Part shown: positions 44,821-53,925 of the stretch, in pieces
How the letters are laid out: each line of letters starts with the position of its first letter
Numbering within the stretch: the stretch's first letter is position 1
Source of the DNA: an uncultured Agathobacter sp.
GTDB taxonomy: Bacteria; Bacillota; Clostridia; Lachnospirales; Lachnospiraceae
DNA length: 64,000 nt
Assembly (NCBI GenBank): GCA_934365945.1
Contig: CAKRNE010000005.1
Coordinates: 1 to 64,000, forward strand
Direction: 5' to 3'
Translations under genes and position numbers: made by a program
Notes under the pieces: generated by a model
The model's input: the letters and a program-made list of their open reading frames with translations, nothing else
Database searches by the model: none
Told to the model about the DNA's origin: nothing

Positions 44821-46029
44821 ATGCTGTGTCAATTTTCTTTTAAAAACTTTAAATCATATAAAGAAACAACAACATTCGATTTTCAGGCAACATCTATTCC
44901 GGAGTTTTCAGAATCGTTGTTAAAAAGCGATAAAGCAGATGCACTTCTTCCTGTAGGGGTTATATATGGTCCGAATGGTGGGGGAAAAACCAATCTGTTA
45001 CTAGCTCTTTCATGTTTGATTTCTACAGTAGTTAAGCCAATATATGAATTGGAGAAGGCAAGAGAAAAGATTATTATTCAGCAGAAGATAAGTGCGGCAC
45101 CATTCTATTTTAATGAAATATCTAGGAAAATGCCGACAGAATTTGAAGTGTATTTCCGACAGGGAAAAAATGAATACAGGTACAACTTATCAATATGCGG
45201 GGATGACATTGTTGAAGAATCTCTGTATTGGAAGTCGATTAGTGGAAAAAGAACGGGTATGGTTTTTGATAGGGAAGGTGCTGAAATTACATTGGGTGCA
45301 AGCATCAATAAAGCAAGTATTAACCGTTCGGTAAATCCCAAGATGCCATATTTATCTTTTTTGGCAATCAACTATAATATACCGGTAATTGTAGAAGTTC
45401 AGAAGTGGTTTGAGTCATGCATTGTCAAAAATTATGCGAATCCGATTGCAGACAGGCAAATCATGTTTTCTGATGATGAATCATATCGAAAGAAAATTGT
45501 TCGTGCACTAAATGATGTTGATATTGATGTATCAGGTTATCGGTATGATGAAGAAAATCATGAACTATATACGCAGCGTATGATAGAAGGAAAGATTTAT
45601 GAATTAAGTTTCAATGATGAATCAGATGGAACAAAGAAAATGATCGCAGCATTACCTGTGATTTTGTTAGCACTGCAGGAAGGCCGGCTGGTAATTATTG
45701 ATGAATTGGATGCAAAATTGCATCCTAAGCTGCTTCGATATGTAATTTCATTGTTTAAAAATAAGAATGTAAATAAAAAGGGAGCGCAGTTACTCTTTAC
45801 CTCTCATGATATGACAACAATGAAAAATACAGTTTTCAGACGGGATGAAATTTGGTTTGCGGCAGAAAACGAAAGGCACGAAAGTGAAATATATTCCCTG
45901 TATGAAATCAGAAGAGAAAACAATGAACGAGTAAATAGTACTGCAGCCTATGATAAACAATATCTGGAAGGGCGTTATGGTGCAGATCCATATCTTACAA
46001 ATATGCTGGCAGGAGGAGATTGGCAATGA
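44821..46029 (+). CDS. RloA/AbiLi-like AAA ATPase
   Basis: The 402-residue ABC/SMC-type ATPase has N-terminal FKSYKETTTFDF, Walker A GPNGGGKTN (about 54-62), a signature-like ESDGTKK, Walker B LVIIDELDAKLH and the H-loop FTSHDMTTM. Such ATPases pair with a TOPRIM-like nuclease in AbiL, RloAB and PARIS-like anti-phage systems. GGGAGGA precedes the ATG. The downstream RloB-like gene overlaps it by 4 bp. The defence role is inferred from the family pairing. Confidence 0.9.
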   Translation: MLCQFSFKNFKSYKETTTFDFQATSIPEFSESLLKSDKADALLPVGVIYGPNGGGKTNLLLALSCLISTVVKPIYELEKAREKIIIQQKISAAPFYFNEISRKMPTEFEVYFRQGKNEYRYNLSICGDDIVEESLYWKSISGKRTGMVFDREGAEITLGASINKASINRSVNPKMPYLSFLAINYNIPVIVEVQKWFESCIVKNYANPIADRQIMFSDDESYRKKIVRALNDVDIDVSGYRYDEENHELYTQRMIEGKIYELSFNDESDGTKKMIAALPVILLALQEGRLVIIDELDAKLHPKLLRYVISLFKNKNVNKKGAQLLFTSHDMTTMKNTVFRRDEIWFAAENERHESEIYSLYEIRRENNERVNSTAAYDKQYLEGRYGADPYLTNMLAGGDWQ

Positions 46030-46703
46030 GTTTAAAACCTCCCAAGAAAAGTGATTTAGGAAAGAGCTGGATGAAACCACGCCGAGATAAGAATATCTTG
46101 ATATGCCCAGAGTACCATTTGATAGTAACAGAAGGAACTGAAACAGAACCACAGTATTTCGATGCAATCAGGACAATCATAAATAGTCAGTATCGAGATA
46201 AAATTCAACTTGACATTCATGGTGCAGGAGACAATACTCTTAGTCTTTTGGATAAGGCAATGAACCTGGTCATGAATAATCCGAATGGATATAAGCATGT
46301 CTGGATAGTCTATGATACTGATGATTTCCCGGCAAAACGCATTAATAAAACGAATGAATTATGCATTAATTTATCTACAGAGGAAACACAATATCATGCT
46401 ATCTGGTCAAATCAGTGTATTGAACTTTGGTTTTTACTTCATTTCAGTTTTGTCCAGTCAGATATTCATAGAAGTGATTACTGGCCAAAACTATCAGAAT
46501 GGTTAAAGAATATTGGACAGGGAGAATATTCAAAGGGTAGGGCAGATATGTTCCAAATTTTGAGACCCTTCATGGATTTTGCAATAACAAATGCTGAACG
46601 CTTGGCTGCAATGAATGAAGGAAAAACTCCTGCAAGTTCAGCTCCCGGCACAAAAGTACATGAATTGATTAAACACTTGAGACCATATTTAAAAATCGGA
46701 TAG
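46026..46703 (+). CDS. RloB/AbiLii-like TOPRIM-fold protein
   Basis: The 225-residue protein has a TOPRIM-like pattern: IVTEGTETEPQYFDAI near residue 33, where the Glu is expected to bind metal, and VWIVYDTDDFP with paired Asp. The C-terminal half is RloB-typical (SNQCIELWFLLHF). The gene starts within the stop of the ATPase gene (ATGA). With its partner it is predicted to form a phage-sensing abortive infection system whose nuclease is released by the ATPase. That mechanism is extrapolated from related systems. Confidence 0.87.
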   Translation: MSLKPPKKSDLGKSWMKPRRDKNILICPEYHLIVTEGTETEPQYFDAIRTIINSQYRDKIQLDIHGAGDNTLSLLDKAMNLVMNNPNGYKHVWIVYDTDDFPAKRINKTNELCINLSTEETQYHAIWSNQCIELWFLLHFSFVQSDIHRSDYWPKLSEWLKNIGQGEYSKGRADMFQILRPFMDFAITNAERLAAMNEGKTPASSAPGTKVHELIKHLRPYLKIG

Positions 46704-46729
46704 AACAGGAAGAAGGAACAGATAAAATA

Positions 46730-47359
46730 ATGCAGCAAAACGACAGATTAGAAAAACAGCTTGATTTCATCAGAGAAATCGACAAGGAAAAGGAGATATT
46801 CCGCCAGACTTATTTGGCTGATGCAAGCCGCAAGGAAAATGATGCGGAGCATGCCTGGCATATGGCTATCATGACCATGCTCTTGAGTGAGTATGCCAAT
46901 GAGAAGATAGACGTGCTAAAGACAGTAGGAATGCTTTTGATACACGACATAGTAGAGATTGACGCAGGAGATACATATGCCTATGATGAGGCAGGCAAGG
47001 CCACACAGCATGAGCGTGAGCAGAAGGCGGCGGAGCGTATATACGGACTCTTGCCAAAGGAACAGGGCGAGCCGCTTTTAGAGCTGTGGGAGGAATTTGA
47101 GGCGCAGCAGACACCGGAAGCCAAATTTGCACATACCATGGATAATATCCAGCCGATGCTGCTAAATGATGCATCGGAAGGACTGTCATGGAGAGAGCAT
47201 GGAGTAAAGCTTTCACAGATATTGAAGCGTAACGAGCGCACAGCACAGGGGTCACAGCAGATATGGGCTTATGCATTGAACAATATACTGAAGAAGAACG
47301 TTGAGAATGGAAATATCATAGATGATGAGGGTGTCTTCTTTACGGACTCTGATAAATAA
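46730..47359 (+). CDS. HD-domain phosphohydrolase (YfbR-like)
   Basis: The 209-residue metal-dependent hydrolase of the HD_3 type has metal ligands in DAEHAWHMA, LLIHDIVEIDAGDT and AHTMDNIQPML. Similar proteins act on deoxynucleoside monophosphates. It lies 26 bases after rloB. The G+C and codon use resemble the housekeeping genes, so it is probably chromosomal background and not part of the defence pair. Confidence 0.87.
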   Translation: MQQNDRLEKQLDFIREIDKEKEIFRQTYLADASRKENDAEHAWHMAIMTMLLSEYANEKIDVLKTVGMLLIHDIVEIDAGDTYAYDEAGKATQHEREQKAAERIYGLLPKEQGEPLLELWEEFEAQQTPEAKFAHTMDNIQPMLLNDASEGLSWREHGVKLSQILKRNERTAQGSQQIWAYALNNILKKNVENGNIIDDEGVFFTDSDK

Positions 47360-47387
47360 GAGCAGATTTTGCACTGCATTATTTGTA

Positions 47388-47416
47388 TTGAATACGGACA
47401 CTTGTTATGATATACT
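47388..47416 (+). promoter_or_regulatory. Promoter upstream of the ThrH-like gene
   Basis: TTGAAT (47388-47393), 17-bp spacer, TATACT (47411-47416). Confidence 0.7.
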
Positions 47417-47503
47417 TTACTGTGTTAAACCGATGAATTGCAGAGAAAAAATTATATTCAGGTTCATCGAAATCCATAGAACATAAAATACGGAGGAATC
47501 AAA

Positions 47504-48103
47504 ATGAATATTGTATGCTTAGACCTTGAGGGAGTATTGGTACCTGAAATCTGGATTGCATTTGCAAAGGAGACAGGCATTCCTGAGCTTGAAAAGACAA
47601 CAAGAGATGAGCCGGATTATGATAAGCTCATGAACTATAGAATAAATATTTTAAAGGAGCACGGACTCGGATTAAAAGAAATCCAGGAGACAATCGCAAA
47701 AATAGATCCAATGCCGGGTGCAAAGGAGTTTTTGGATGAGCTTCGCTCAATCACACAGGTAATCATTATCAGTGACACATTTTCACAGTTTGCAGGCCCA
47801 CTCATGAAGAAGCTCGGTTGGCCAACAATCTTTTGTAACGAGCTTGAGGTTGCTGAAGATGGCGAGATTACAGGCTTTAGAATGAGATGTGAGCAGTCAA
47901 AGCTTACAACTGTAAAGGCACTGCAGTCTATCGGATACGATACCATCGCAAGCGGTGACAGCCACAACGATTTAGGCATGATACAGGCCAGCAAGGCAGG
48001 CTTCCTTTTCAGAAGCACAGATGCCATCAAGAAGGACTACCCTGAGCTTCCTGCGTATGAGACATATGATGAGCTGCTTGCAGCGATTAAAGCGGCATTA
48101 TAA
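47504..48103 (+). CDS. thrH: ThrH-like HAD phosphatase (phosphoserine phosphatase/homoserine kinase type)
   Basis: The 199-residue HAD hydrolase has motif I CLDLEGVLVP (nucleophile Asp followed by Leu-Glu, as in ThrH rather than the usual DxD), motif II VIIISDTF and motif IV ASGDSHNDLGMI. In Pseudomonas, ThrH removes phosphate from phosphoserine and can move it to homoserine. CGGAGGA precedes the ATG. It is a single gene ended by a hairpin. Confidence 0.85.
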   Translation: MNIVCLDLEGVLVPEIWIAFAKETGIPELEKTTRDEPDYDKLMNYRINILKEHGLGLKEIQETIAKIDPMPGAKEFLDELRSITQVIIISDTFSQFAGPLMKKLGWPTIFCNELEVAEDGEITGFRMRCEQSKLTTVKALQSIGYDTIASGDSHNDLGMIQASKAGFLFRSTDAIKKDYPELPAYETYDELLAAIKAAL

Positions 48104-48153
48104 TTAACCGGATAATTATTTATTCGGCAATTAATAAATATAGTTTTAAATAG

Positions 48154-48211
48154 CTTCCCACATGATATTTAAGAGTGGAATCATCCACCTGTACATGTGG
48201 GAAGTTTCTAT
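48154..48211 (+). terminator. Terminator after the ThrH-like gene
   Basis: CTTCCCACATG (48154-48164) pairs with CATGTGGGAAG (48194-48204), then TTTCTATATA. Confidence 0.7.
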
Positions 48212-48253
48212 ATATTTATGTCATGCAAAATATATGAAAGAAGGTTGAGAGTA

Positions 48254-48442
48254 GTGGTGTATAAAGTAACACACATATATGAGGCAGATTTCGGCTGTGA
48301 GGAAAGAGCGGACGGCGCAAAAGCAAAATGCATTGTTTATCTAGAGGGAGAAGACGGCAGACAGCGTCATGTAGAGGTTGAGGATGAATGGCTTACGGCA
48401 AACGGGATAGAAGAGGGAAGCATTTGGAATGAAAATATTTAA
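48254..48442 (+). CDS. Small hypothetical protein
   Basis: The 62-residue product is acidic, with DFGCEERADGAKAKCIVYLE and HVEVEDEWL, and looks like a small beta-rich fold. The frame opens at 48197 inside the preceding terminator, so the GTG at 48254 (or 48257) after GAAGG is the realistic start. Family unknown. Two Cys are separated by about ten residues. Codon use resembles the neighbours, which supports a real gene. Confidence 0.6.
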   Translation: MVYKVTHIYEADFGCEERADGAKAKCIVYLEGEDGRQRHVEVEDEWLTANGIEEGSIWNENI

Positions 48443-48527
48443 AATGAAGTCTGAATCATAAACTATGTGATTAAATTATGTGATTAGAGTATGTGAATAG
48501 ATTTTGTGTCTAGATGCACATTGTGTA

Positions 48528-48587
48528 TTGACAACAGTGTAAAAGGTGCTATAATAAAATTAACATATGAACAATCATTCATATGTT
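48528..48587 (+). promoter_or_regulatory. Metal-efflux promoter with ArsR/SmtB-type operator
   Basis: TTGACA (48528-48533), a 16-bp spacer and TATAAT (48550-48555) form a strong promoter. Just downstream lies the dyad AACATATGAA-CAATCA-TTCATATGTT (48562-48587), the form bound by CadC/CzrA-like repressors. The ArsR protein encoded at 51436 is the obvious candidate. Confidence 0.82.
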
Positions 48588-48642
48588 CAATGCAAAACGT
48601 ACAATAAAACAAATAATTCATGAAAATAAGGAGAACACTACT

Positions 48643-48861
48643 ATGAAGAAGACTTACAAAATCGATGTAGATTGCGCTAACTGCGCCAACAAGATGGAGG
48701 ATGCCGCAAAAAATACAGCAGGTGTAAAGGATGCCACAGTCAATTTCATGACACTCAAGATGAGCGTTGAGTTTGAGGAAGGACAGGATGCAAAGGCGGT
48801 TATGCAGGAGGTTCTTAAGAACTGTAAAAAGGTAGAGGACGACTGCGAGATTTTCTTATAA
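48643..48861 (+). CDS. Free-standing heavy-metal-associated (HMA) domain protein
   Basis: The 72-residue ferredoxin-like fold has metal-binding CANC at about residues 11-14 (VDCANCANKMEDA). It matches the N-terminal domain normally fused to P1B-ATPases. The pump that follows lacks such a domain, so this looks like a split arrangement. AAGGAG sets the ATG at 48643; the upstream ATG at 48583 lies in the operator. Repression by the ArsR protein and induction by Zn, Cd or Pb is likely. Confidence 0.9.
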   Translation: MKKTYKIDVDCANCANKMEDAAKNTAGVKDATVNFMTLKMSVEFEEGQDAKAVMQEVLKNCKKVEDDCEIFL

Positions 48862-48971
48862 ATTACCGGGGCGCAGGAATGACAAATGATATTATTTCAA
48901 TGCCTGCGCTATAGTAAGGGTGATTATCGAGAGTGATTATCAAGAGATTATAACGAATGGAGCTTTGGCGT

Positions 48972-50855
48972 ATGAATAAAAAGCAGAAAAAAGTACTTAC
49001 GCGTATCATAATCGCAGCAGTACTCATGATTATATTACATTTCATACCGGTTAAGGGAATTATCAGGTTCCTGCTTTATATGGTGCCTTATCTGGTTATA
49101 GGATACGATATCCTGAAAAAAGCATTTAAGGGAATCAAAAACAAGCAGGTATTTGATGAAAACTTCCTGATGGCGGTTGCCACTGTAGGTGCGATAGCGG
49201 TTGCACTCTATGAGAATGGTGACTACACAGAGGCCATAGCCGTTATGCTTTTCTACCAGATAGGAGAGCTGTTTCAGAGCTATGCAGTCGGAAAGAGCCG
49301 TAAGAATATCAGCGAGCTCATGGACATCAGACCCGATTATGCCAATATTGAGGTGGACGGAAAGCTCACACAGGTTGACCCTGATGAGGTTGCTATCGGC
49401 TCAGTAATAGTGGTACAGCCGGGAGAAAAGGTTCCTATTGACGGTGTGATAGTTGAGGGCTCATCTACATTAAACACCAGCGCGCTTACAGGTGAGAGCG
49501 TGCCGAGGGATGCAAAATGCGGTGATGAGATAATCAGCGGATGCATCAATATGTCCGGTGTTTTAAAGATTAAAACCACCAAAGAGTTTGGAGAATCAAC
49601 GGTTTCAAAGATACTTGACCTCGTTGAAAATTCAAGCTCAAAGAAATCAAAATCAGAAAATTTCATATCAAAATTTGCCAAGTATTACACTCCGGCAGTC
49701 TGCTACAGTGCACTTGCACTTGCGATACTGCCACCGCTTGTCAGAATACTTTTCATGTCAGCCGCACCACAGTGGGGCAGTTGGATATACAGAGCACTTA
49801 CCTTCCTCGTAATAAGCTGTCCGTGCGCACTGGTCATCAGTATTCCGCTCAGCTTTTTTGCAGGGATCGGCGGAGCCAGCCGCGAGGGCGTTCTTGTAAA
49901 GGGCTCCAACTATCTTGAGACCTTATCGCAGACCAGATACGTTGTATTTGACAAGACCGGCACCATGACAGAGGGCGTTTTCGAGGTAGCAGGAGTCTAC
50001 GACAATACGCTCGATAGAAAAAAGGTTCTTGAGTACGCAGCACTCGCAGAGAGCAGCTCATCGCACCCAATCAGCAAGAGCTTACAGAAGGCATATGGAA
50101 AGGAAATCGACAGAAGCCGCGTTACAGACGTTGAGGAAATCAGTGGCCACGGAATCACCGCAAAGGTAGATGGCGTATCTGTAGCGGCAGGAAACTACAA
50201 GCTCATGAAAAAGCTGGGCTTAAGCTACAGTGAAACAGACAAGGTCGGAACCATAGTTCATATAGCAATAGACGGCAGCTATGAGGGCTATATCCTTATT
50301 TCAGATAAGATAAAACCAACCTCAGCGGCAGCAATAAAGGCATTGAAAAAAGCCGGAATAAAAGGTACAATAATGCTTACAGGCGATTCAAGGACAGTAG
50401 CCGATTCAGTAGCGGCAGAGCTGGGAATCGATGAGGTATACAGTGAGCTTTTACCGGGCGATAAGGTGGCAAAGGTAGAGGAGCTGCTTGCGAAAAAAGG
50501 CAGCAAAGAAAAGCTCGCCTTCGTCGGAGACGGAATCAACGATGCACCGGTGCTCTCAAGAGCAGATATCGGAATCGCCATGGGCGCCATGGGCTCAGAT
50601 GCCGCAATCGAAGCCGCAGATATCGTCCTAATGGATGATGACCCGCTAAAGATAGCAAAAGCAATAAAAATATCGCGCAAATGCCTGCGAATAGTATATG
50701 AAAACACATACTTCGCAATAGGCATCAAGCTGATCTGCCTCGTGCTCGGAGCAGTCGGAATAGCAAATATGTGGCTCGCAATATTTGCAGACGTAGGAGT
50801 AATGGTGATAGCAGTGCTAAATGCAATCCGCGCATTATTCGTACACAAGCTCTAA
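48972..50855 (+). CDS. P1B-type heavy-metal-translocating ATPase (Zn/Cd/Pb type)
   Basis: The 627-residue pump has about eight membrane helices. The motifs are TGES (actuator), CPC in ISCPCALVISIP (ion site), DKTGTMTEG (phosphorylated Asp), the SSSHPISKS His-Pro motif and GDGINDAPVL. The C-terminal helix pair (ANMWLAIFADVGVMVIAVLNA) carries the Asp of Zn/Cd pumps. GGAG sets the ATG at 48972. There is no N-terminal HMA domain. The inferred role is efflux of Zn, Cd or Pb, with the HMA protein and ArsR regulator on either side. Confidence 0.93.
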   Translation: MNKKQKKVLTRIIIAAVLMIILHFIPVKGIIRFLLYMVPYLVIGYDILKKAFKGIKNKQVFDENFLMAVATVGAIAVALYENGDYTEAIAVMLFYQIGELFQSYAVGKSRKNISELMDIRPDYANIEVDGKLTQVDPDEVAIGSVIVVQPGEKVPIDGVIVEGSSTLNTSALTGESVPRDAKCGDEIISGCINMSGVLKIKTTKEFGESTVSKILDLVENSSSKKSKSENFISKFAKYYTPAVCYSALALAILPPLVRILFMSAAPQWGSWIYRALTFLVISCPCALVISIPLSFFAGIGGASREGVLVKGSNYLETLSQTRYVVFDKTGTMTEGVFEVAGVYDNTLDRKKVLEYAALAESSSSHPISKSLQKAYGKEIDRSRVTDVEEISGHGITAKVDGVSVAAGNYKLMKKLGLSYSETDKVGTIVHIAIDGSYEGYILISDKIKPTSAAAIKALKKAGIKGTIMLTGDSRTVADSVAAELGIDEVYSELLPGDKVAKVEELLAKKGSKEKLAFVGDGINDAPVLSRADIGIAMGAMGSDAAIEAADIVLMDDDPLKIAKAIKISRKCLRIVYENTYFAIGIKLICLVLGAVGIANMWLAIFADVGVMVIAVLNAIRALFVHKL

Positions 50856-50915
50856 ATGCATAGAGCCCAAAGAGCAGATATCAAAGCATGATGAAACTAC
50901 TATATAAAAAATACC

Positions 50916-50951
50916 AGACAGAATGCACCCAAGAGGTGCACTCTGTCTTTC
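50916..50951 (+). terminator. Terminator after the metal ATPase gene
   Basis: AGACAGA-(A)-TGCACC pairs with GGTGCA-(C)-TCTGTCT (50916-50948), then TTTCG. Confidence 0.7.
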
Positions 50952-50967
50952 GCGTATAATAAAAGAA

Positions 50968-50998
50968 GTTACTGTTCACACGAAAGTGTGACAGTAAC
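50968..50998. repeat. GTTACTGT...ACAGTAAC hairpin
   Basis: GTTACTGT (50968-50975) and ACAGTAAC (50991-50998) enclose CACAC-GAAA-GTGTG. Related hairpins lie at 21100-21132 and 56332-56357. This looks like a dispersed REP-like motif of the genome. Confidence 0.7.
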
Positions 50999-51197
50999 AA
51001 AAGACAATTAAACGGCAATAGCTAATAAACAAAAGCTAAGTAAATTCCTGCAGTGCCCTTACACGCATCCGGACCAGCCCCGTAACTGCGAAGGCACTGA
51101 GCAGTTACGCTACCGCTAATACGACGCGTCCACACCCTTCAATGAGCCAAAACCAAAGGGTGCTTGCAGAAATTGCATGTGACATCGCGAATATGGA

Positions 51198-51348
51198 GAT
51201 ATTTAGAGTCTGTTGGAATTATGTCACAACACAGCAATGTCCGTGCATGGACGCACGGACAAGGCGTTAGCGCCACGGACGGCGCTAAAAGCCGGTTGCG
51301 TCCTATAGCCAAAAACCTAAATCATAATTCCTACAGAGTCTTAATATC
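51198..51348. mobile_element. MITE-like element with 26-bp terminal inverted repeats
   Basis: 51198-51223 and the reverse complement of 51323-51348 agree at 23 of 26 bases (GATATT.AGA.TCTGT.GGAATTATG). Between them lie two tight hairpins, GTCCGTGC...GCACGGAC (51239-51260) and GGCG-TTAG-CGCC (51263-51274). No convincing ORF. The rest of 50999-51435 has no gene that I can support. Confidence 0.55.
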
Positions 51349-51435
51349 GAAATACTGAGCGAGGGCACATACAATTTATGCGGAGCACCCGCCCCATAGC
51401 CAATAAAGTAAAAATAACGCAGAAAGGATAACAAC

Positions 51436-51804
51436 ATGAGCGAAAACATAAATGAACAGATAGAATGCTGCGACTGCAATGAAATCCACGAAGACCTTCT
51501 GAAAATAGTAAATGATACAATGCCTGAGGAAACCGAACTCTACGACCTTGCAGAGCTTTTTAAGGTATTTGGCGACTCCACCAGAATCAGAATCCTCTTT
51601 GTGTTGTTTGAAGCGGAGGTATGTGTCTGCGACCTTGCAAAGGTGCTCAACATGACACAGTCCGCCATATCACATCAGCTTAGGATACTAAAGGCAAACA
51701 AGCTCGTAAACAGCAGACGTGAGGGCAAATCAGTGTTTTATTCGCTTGCCGACGGACATGTGCGCACAATCATTGCGCAGGGACGCGAGCATATCGAGGA
51801 ATAA
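51436..51804 (+). CDS. ArsR/SmtB-family metal-sensing repressor
   Basis: The 122-residue winged-helix repressor has N-terminal CCDC (about residues 11-14) and ELYDLAELFKVFGDSTRIRILF, then EVCVCDL in the metal-site helix (CVC, as in CadC-type alpha3N sites) and the recognition helix TQSAISHQLRILKANKLV. The Cys set suggests a soft-metal sensor (Cd, Pb, Zn). Its likely operator is the 26-bp dyad at 48562-48587 ahead of the HMA/ATPase genes; none is seen at its own start. AGAAAGGA precedes the ATG. Confidence 0.9.
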   Translation: MSENINEQIECCDCNEIHEDLLKIVNDTMPEETELYDLAELFKVFGDSTRIRILFVLFEAEVCVCDLAKVLNMTQSAISHQLRILKANKLVNSRREGKSVFYSLADGHVRTIIAQGREHIEE

Positions 51805-51821
51805 TACAGGGAGGAATATAC

Positions 51822-52619
51822 GTGACAGAATTAGAAGAATACTATAACAAATTCAACGAGGAAAAGCGCCTAAACAGCCGTCACGGCAGGGTAGAGTTCA
51901 TCACCTCCATGAAGTATATACACGATTGTCTTGGCAGCTTGATGAATGAGAAGCAGCTTGAGTTTCGCTCACAAATCAAAATCCTGGATGTCGGTGCGGG
52001 CACTGGCAGATATTCAGTGCCTCTTGCCGAGGAGGGCTATGATGTGACGGCACTTGAGTTAGTTAAGCATAACCTCGGCAGACTGAAGCAAAAGAGCGAT
52101 AAAGTAAAGGCATACCAGGGCAATGCCACAAGGCTTAAAAAATTTGGAAACGATGAATTTGACCTCACACTTGTATTCGGACCTATGTATCATCTGAAGT
52201 CGGCAGAGGAAAAGCTTGCCGCATTGAATGAGGCAAAAAGGGTGACAAAACCGGGTGGTTATATACTTGTGGCATACATTATGAATGAGTACAGCGTGAT
52301 AACCTATGCCATAAAGGAGAAGCATATAAAAGAGGGAATAGAGGGCGGAATGCTCGATGAGAGCTTCCATTGTACAGAAAAAGCTAATGATTTGTACAGT
52401 TTTGTCCGATTAGAAGATATAGAGGCATTAAATGCACAGGCAGCGCTTACTCGCGAAAAGATAATCGCAGCCGATGGCGCGGCAAATTATATCAGACCGT
52501 TTCTGAATGCTCTTGACGAGGAGGAGTTTGATATGTTTGTACAGTATCATCTTTCCACATGTGAGAGAGCAGACTTGATGGGAGCAAGTGCGCACACGGT
52601 TGATATTTTAAGGGTGTAG
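51822..52619 (+). CDS. Class I SAM-dependent methyltransferase
   Basis: The 265-residue protein has the SAM motif ILDVGAGTGRYSVPLAEEGY (about residues 50-69), motif II LTLVFGPMYHL and post-motif ITKPGG-like VTKPGGYILVAY. The start is GTG 51822 after GGGAGG. It follows the ArsR gene by 17 bases and is probably co-transcribed. The substrate is unknown. It lacks the Cys set of arsenite methyltransferases, so a link to metal resistance is not implied. Confidence 0.85.
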   Translation: MTELEEYYNKFNEEKRLNSRHGRVEFITSMKYIHDCLGSLMNEKQLEFRSQIKILDVGAGTGRYSVPLAEEGYDVTALELVKHNLGRLKQKSDKVKAYQGNATRLKKFGNDEFDLTLVFGPMYHLKSAEEKLAALNEAKRVTKPGGYILVAYIMNEYSVITYAIKEKHIKEGIEGGMLDESFHCTEKANDLYSFVRLEDIEALNAQAALTREKIIAADGAANYIRPFLNALDEEEFDMFVQYHLSTCERADLMGASAHTVDILRV

Positions 52620-52701
52620 TAGTTTTGAATAAAGTCTGTTATTATGACGGCTTATGCCTGAATAACAACATAAAAGTATAATATAACATATGAGGAGAAT
52701 T

Positions 52702-53919
52702 ATGAAAAACAAGGGATTAAAAATACTATTATGTGCTCTTTTGGTTTTATGCATTATTATGGCGGGAGCACTCATAGGAAAAGAATATATTGGAGATAAT
52801 ATAAAGGAAGCCGCTAACCAGAATGGTGTGGATGTAGTGAAGGATACATCTGACACCGGAAAAGAAGATGAGAATGCCGTTGACAGTACGGCACAAGGCA
52901 CAGAGAGTACACAGTCTGATGCAGCAGCCGAAGCTGAGAATGCGCAAGCGGATACACAGCAGCCACAGATGTCAACTATAGTGATTACGGCTACAGGAGA
53001 CTGTACACTCGGCAACAATCAGGAGCAAAGCTATGACGGCAGCTTTAATTCTTATTATGACTCAAAGGGACAGGACTATTTTTTCGGCGGCGTGAGAGAT
53101 ATTTTTGAGGCTGACGATATGACACTCATCAATCTGGAGTGTGTGCTATCGGATGCGACGGAGCGCGTCGAAAAGCGCTGGAACCTTAAGGGAAAGCCGG
53201 GCTACATTGGCATTATGACGGGAAGCTCCATTGAGGCCTGCAGTCTTGGAAACAATCACACATACGACTATGGACAGCAGGGACTTGACGATACGAGAAG
53301 TGTGCTTGAAAATGCCGGGATAGTGTATGGCTTTAATGATCAGACAGGCATTTACGAGACAGCTGATGGGACAAGGATTGGAATAGTATCAGCCAGCCTT
53401 TTATCACAAAACGGCGACCGCGAGGCATATATCCAAAACGGTATAGCTAAACTTCGCGAGCAAGGAGCGGCAATTGTTATAGCCTGCTGTCACTGGGGCA
53501 TAGAGGGAGACCATTATCCGAATGATTATCAGCAGGCGGCAGCACACCGCATCATTGACTGGGGAGCAGACCTGGTAGTTGGAAACCACCCTCATGTGTT
53601 GCAGGGAATGGAGGTCTATAACGGCAAAATGATATGCTACAGTCTTGGGAATTTCTGCTTCGGAGGCAATAAAAACCCATCAGACAAGAACACGGCGATT
53701 TATCAGCAGGCATTTACTCTGATAAATGGTGAATTGCAGCCGGGCATAGATGCTCGGATTATTCCATGCACCTTAAGCAGCGCAAGCTCATACAATGATT
53801 TCAGACCGACAGTGGCTTCCGGAGAAAAAGCGCAGGAGATATGCAATTTAATGAACACTTATTCACAAAATTATAGTAAAATAGAAATTGATGAGCTTGG
53901 AAACCTGCATGTAAATTAA
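52702..53919 (+). CDS. CapA-family (PgsA-like) metallophosphatase, membrane anchored
   Basis: The 405-residue protein has an N-terminal signal anchor (about 7-28), a low-complexity acidic linker (about 45-90) and a CapA domain. Visible motifs are TATGDCTLG, NLECVLSD, SLGNNHTYDYG, CCHWGIEGD and VVGNHPHVLQG, which should bind metals. CapA proteins take part in poly-gamma-glutamate synthesis, but stand-alone members of Clostridia act on unknown cell-surface substrates. AGGAG sets the ATG at 52702. No other capsule gene is close. Confidence 0.88.
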   Translation: MKNKGLKILLCALLVLCIIMAGALIGKEYIGDNIKEAANQNGVDVVKDTSDTGKEDENAVDSTAQGTESTQSDAAAEAENAQADTQQPQMSTIVITATGDCTLGNNQEQSYDGSFNSYYDSKGQDYFFGGVRDIFEADDMTLINLECVLSDATERVEKRWNLKGKPGYIGIMTGSSIEACSLGNNHTYDYGQQGLDDTRSVLENAGIVYGFNDQTGIYETADGTRIGIVSASLLSQNGDREAYIQNGIAKLREQGAAIVIACCHWGIEGDHYPNDYQQAAAHRIIDWGADLVVGNHPHVLQGMEVYNGKMICYSLGNFCFGGNKNPSDKNTAIYQQAFTLINGELQPGIDARIIPCTLSSASSYNDFRPTVASGEKAQEICNLMNTYSQNYSKIEIDELGNLHVN

Positions 53920-53925
53920 CAGTAG

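Noticed and set aside
51164..51358. 64-codon ORF in the region before the ArsR gene
   Set aside because: It runs through the inverted-repeat element, has no ribosome-binding site and no recognisable domain.
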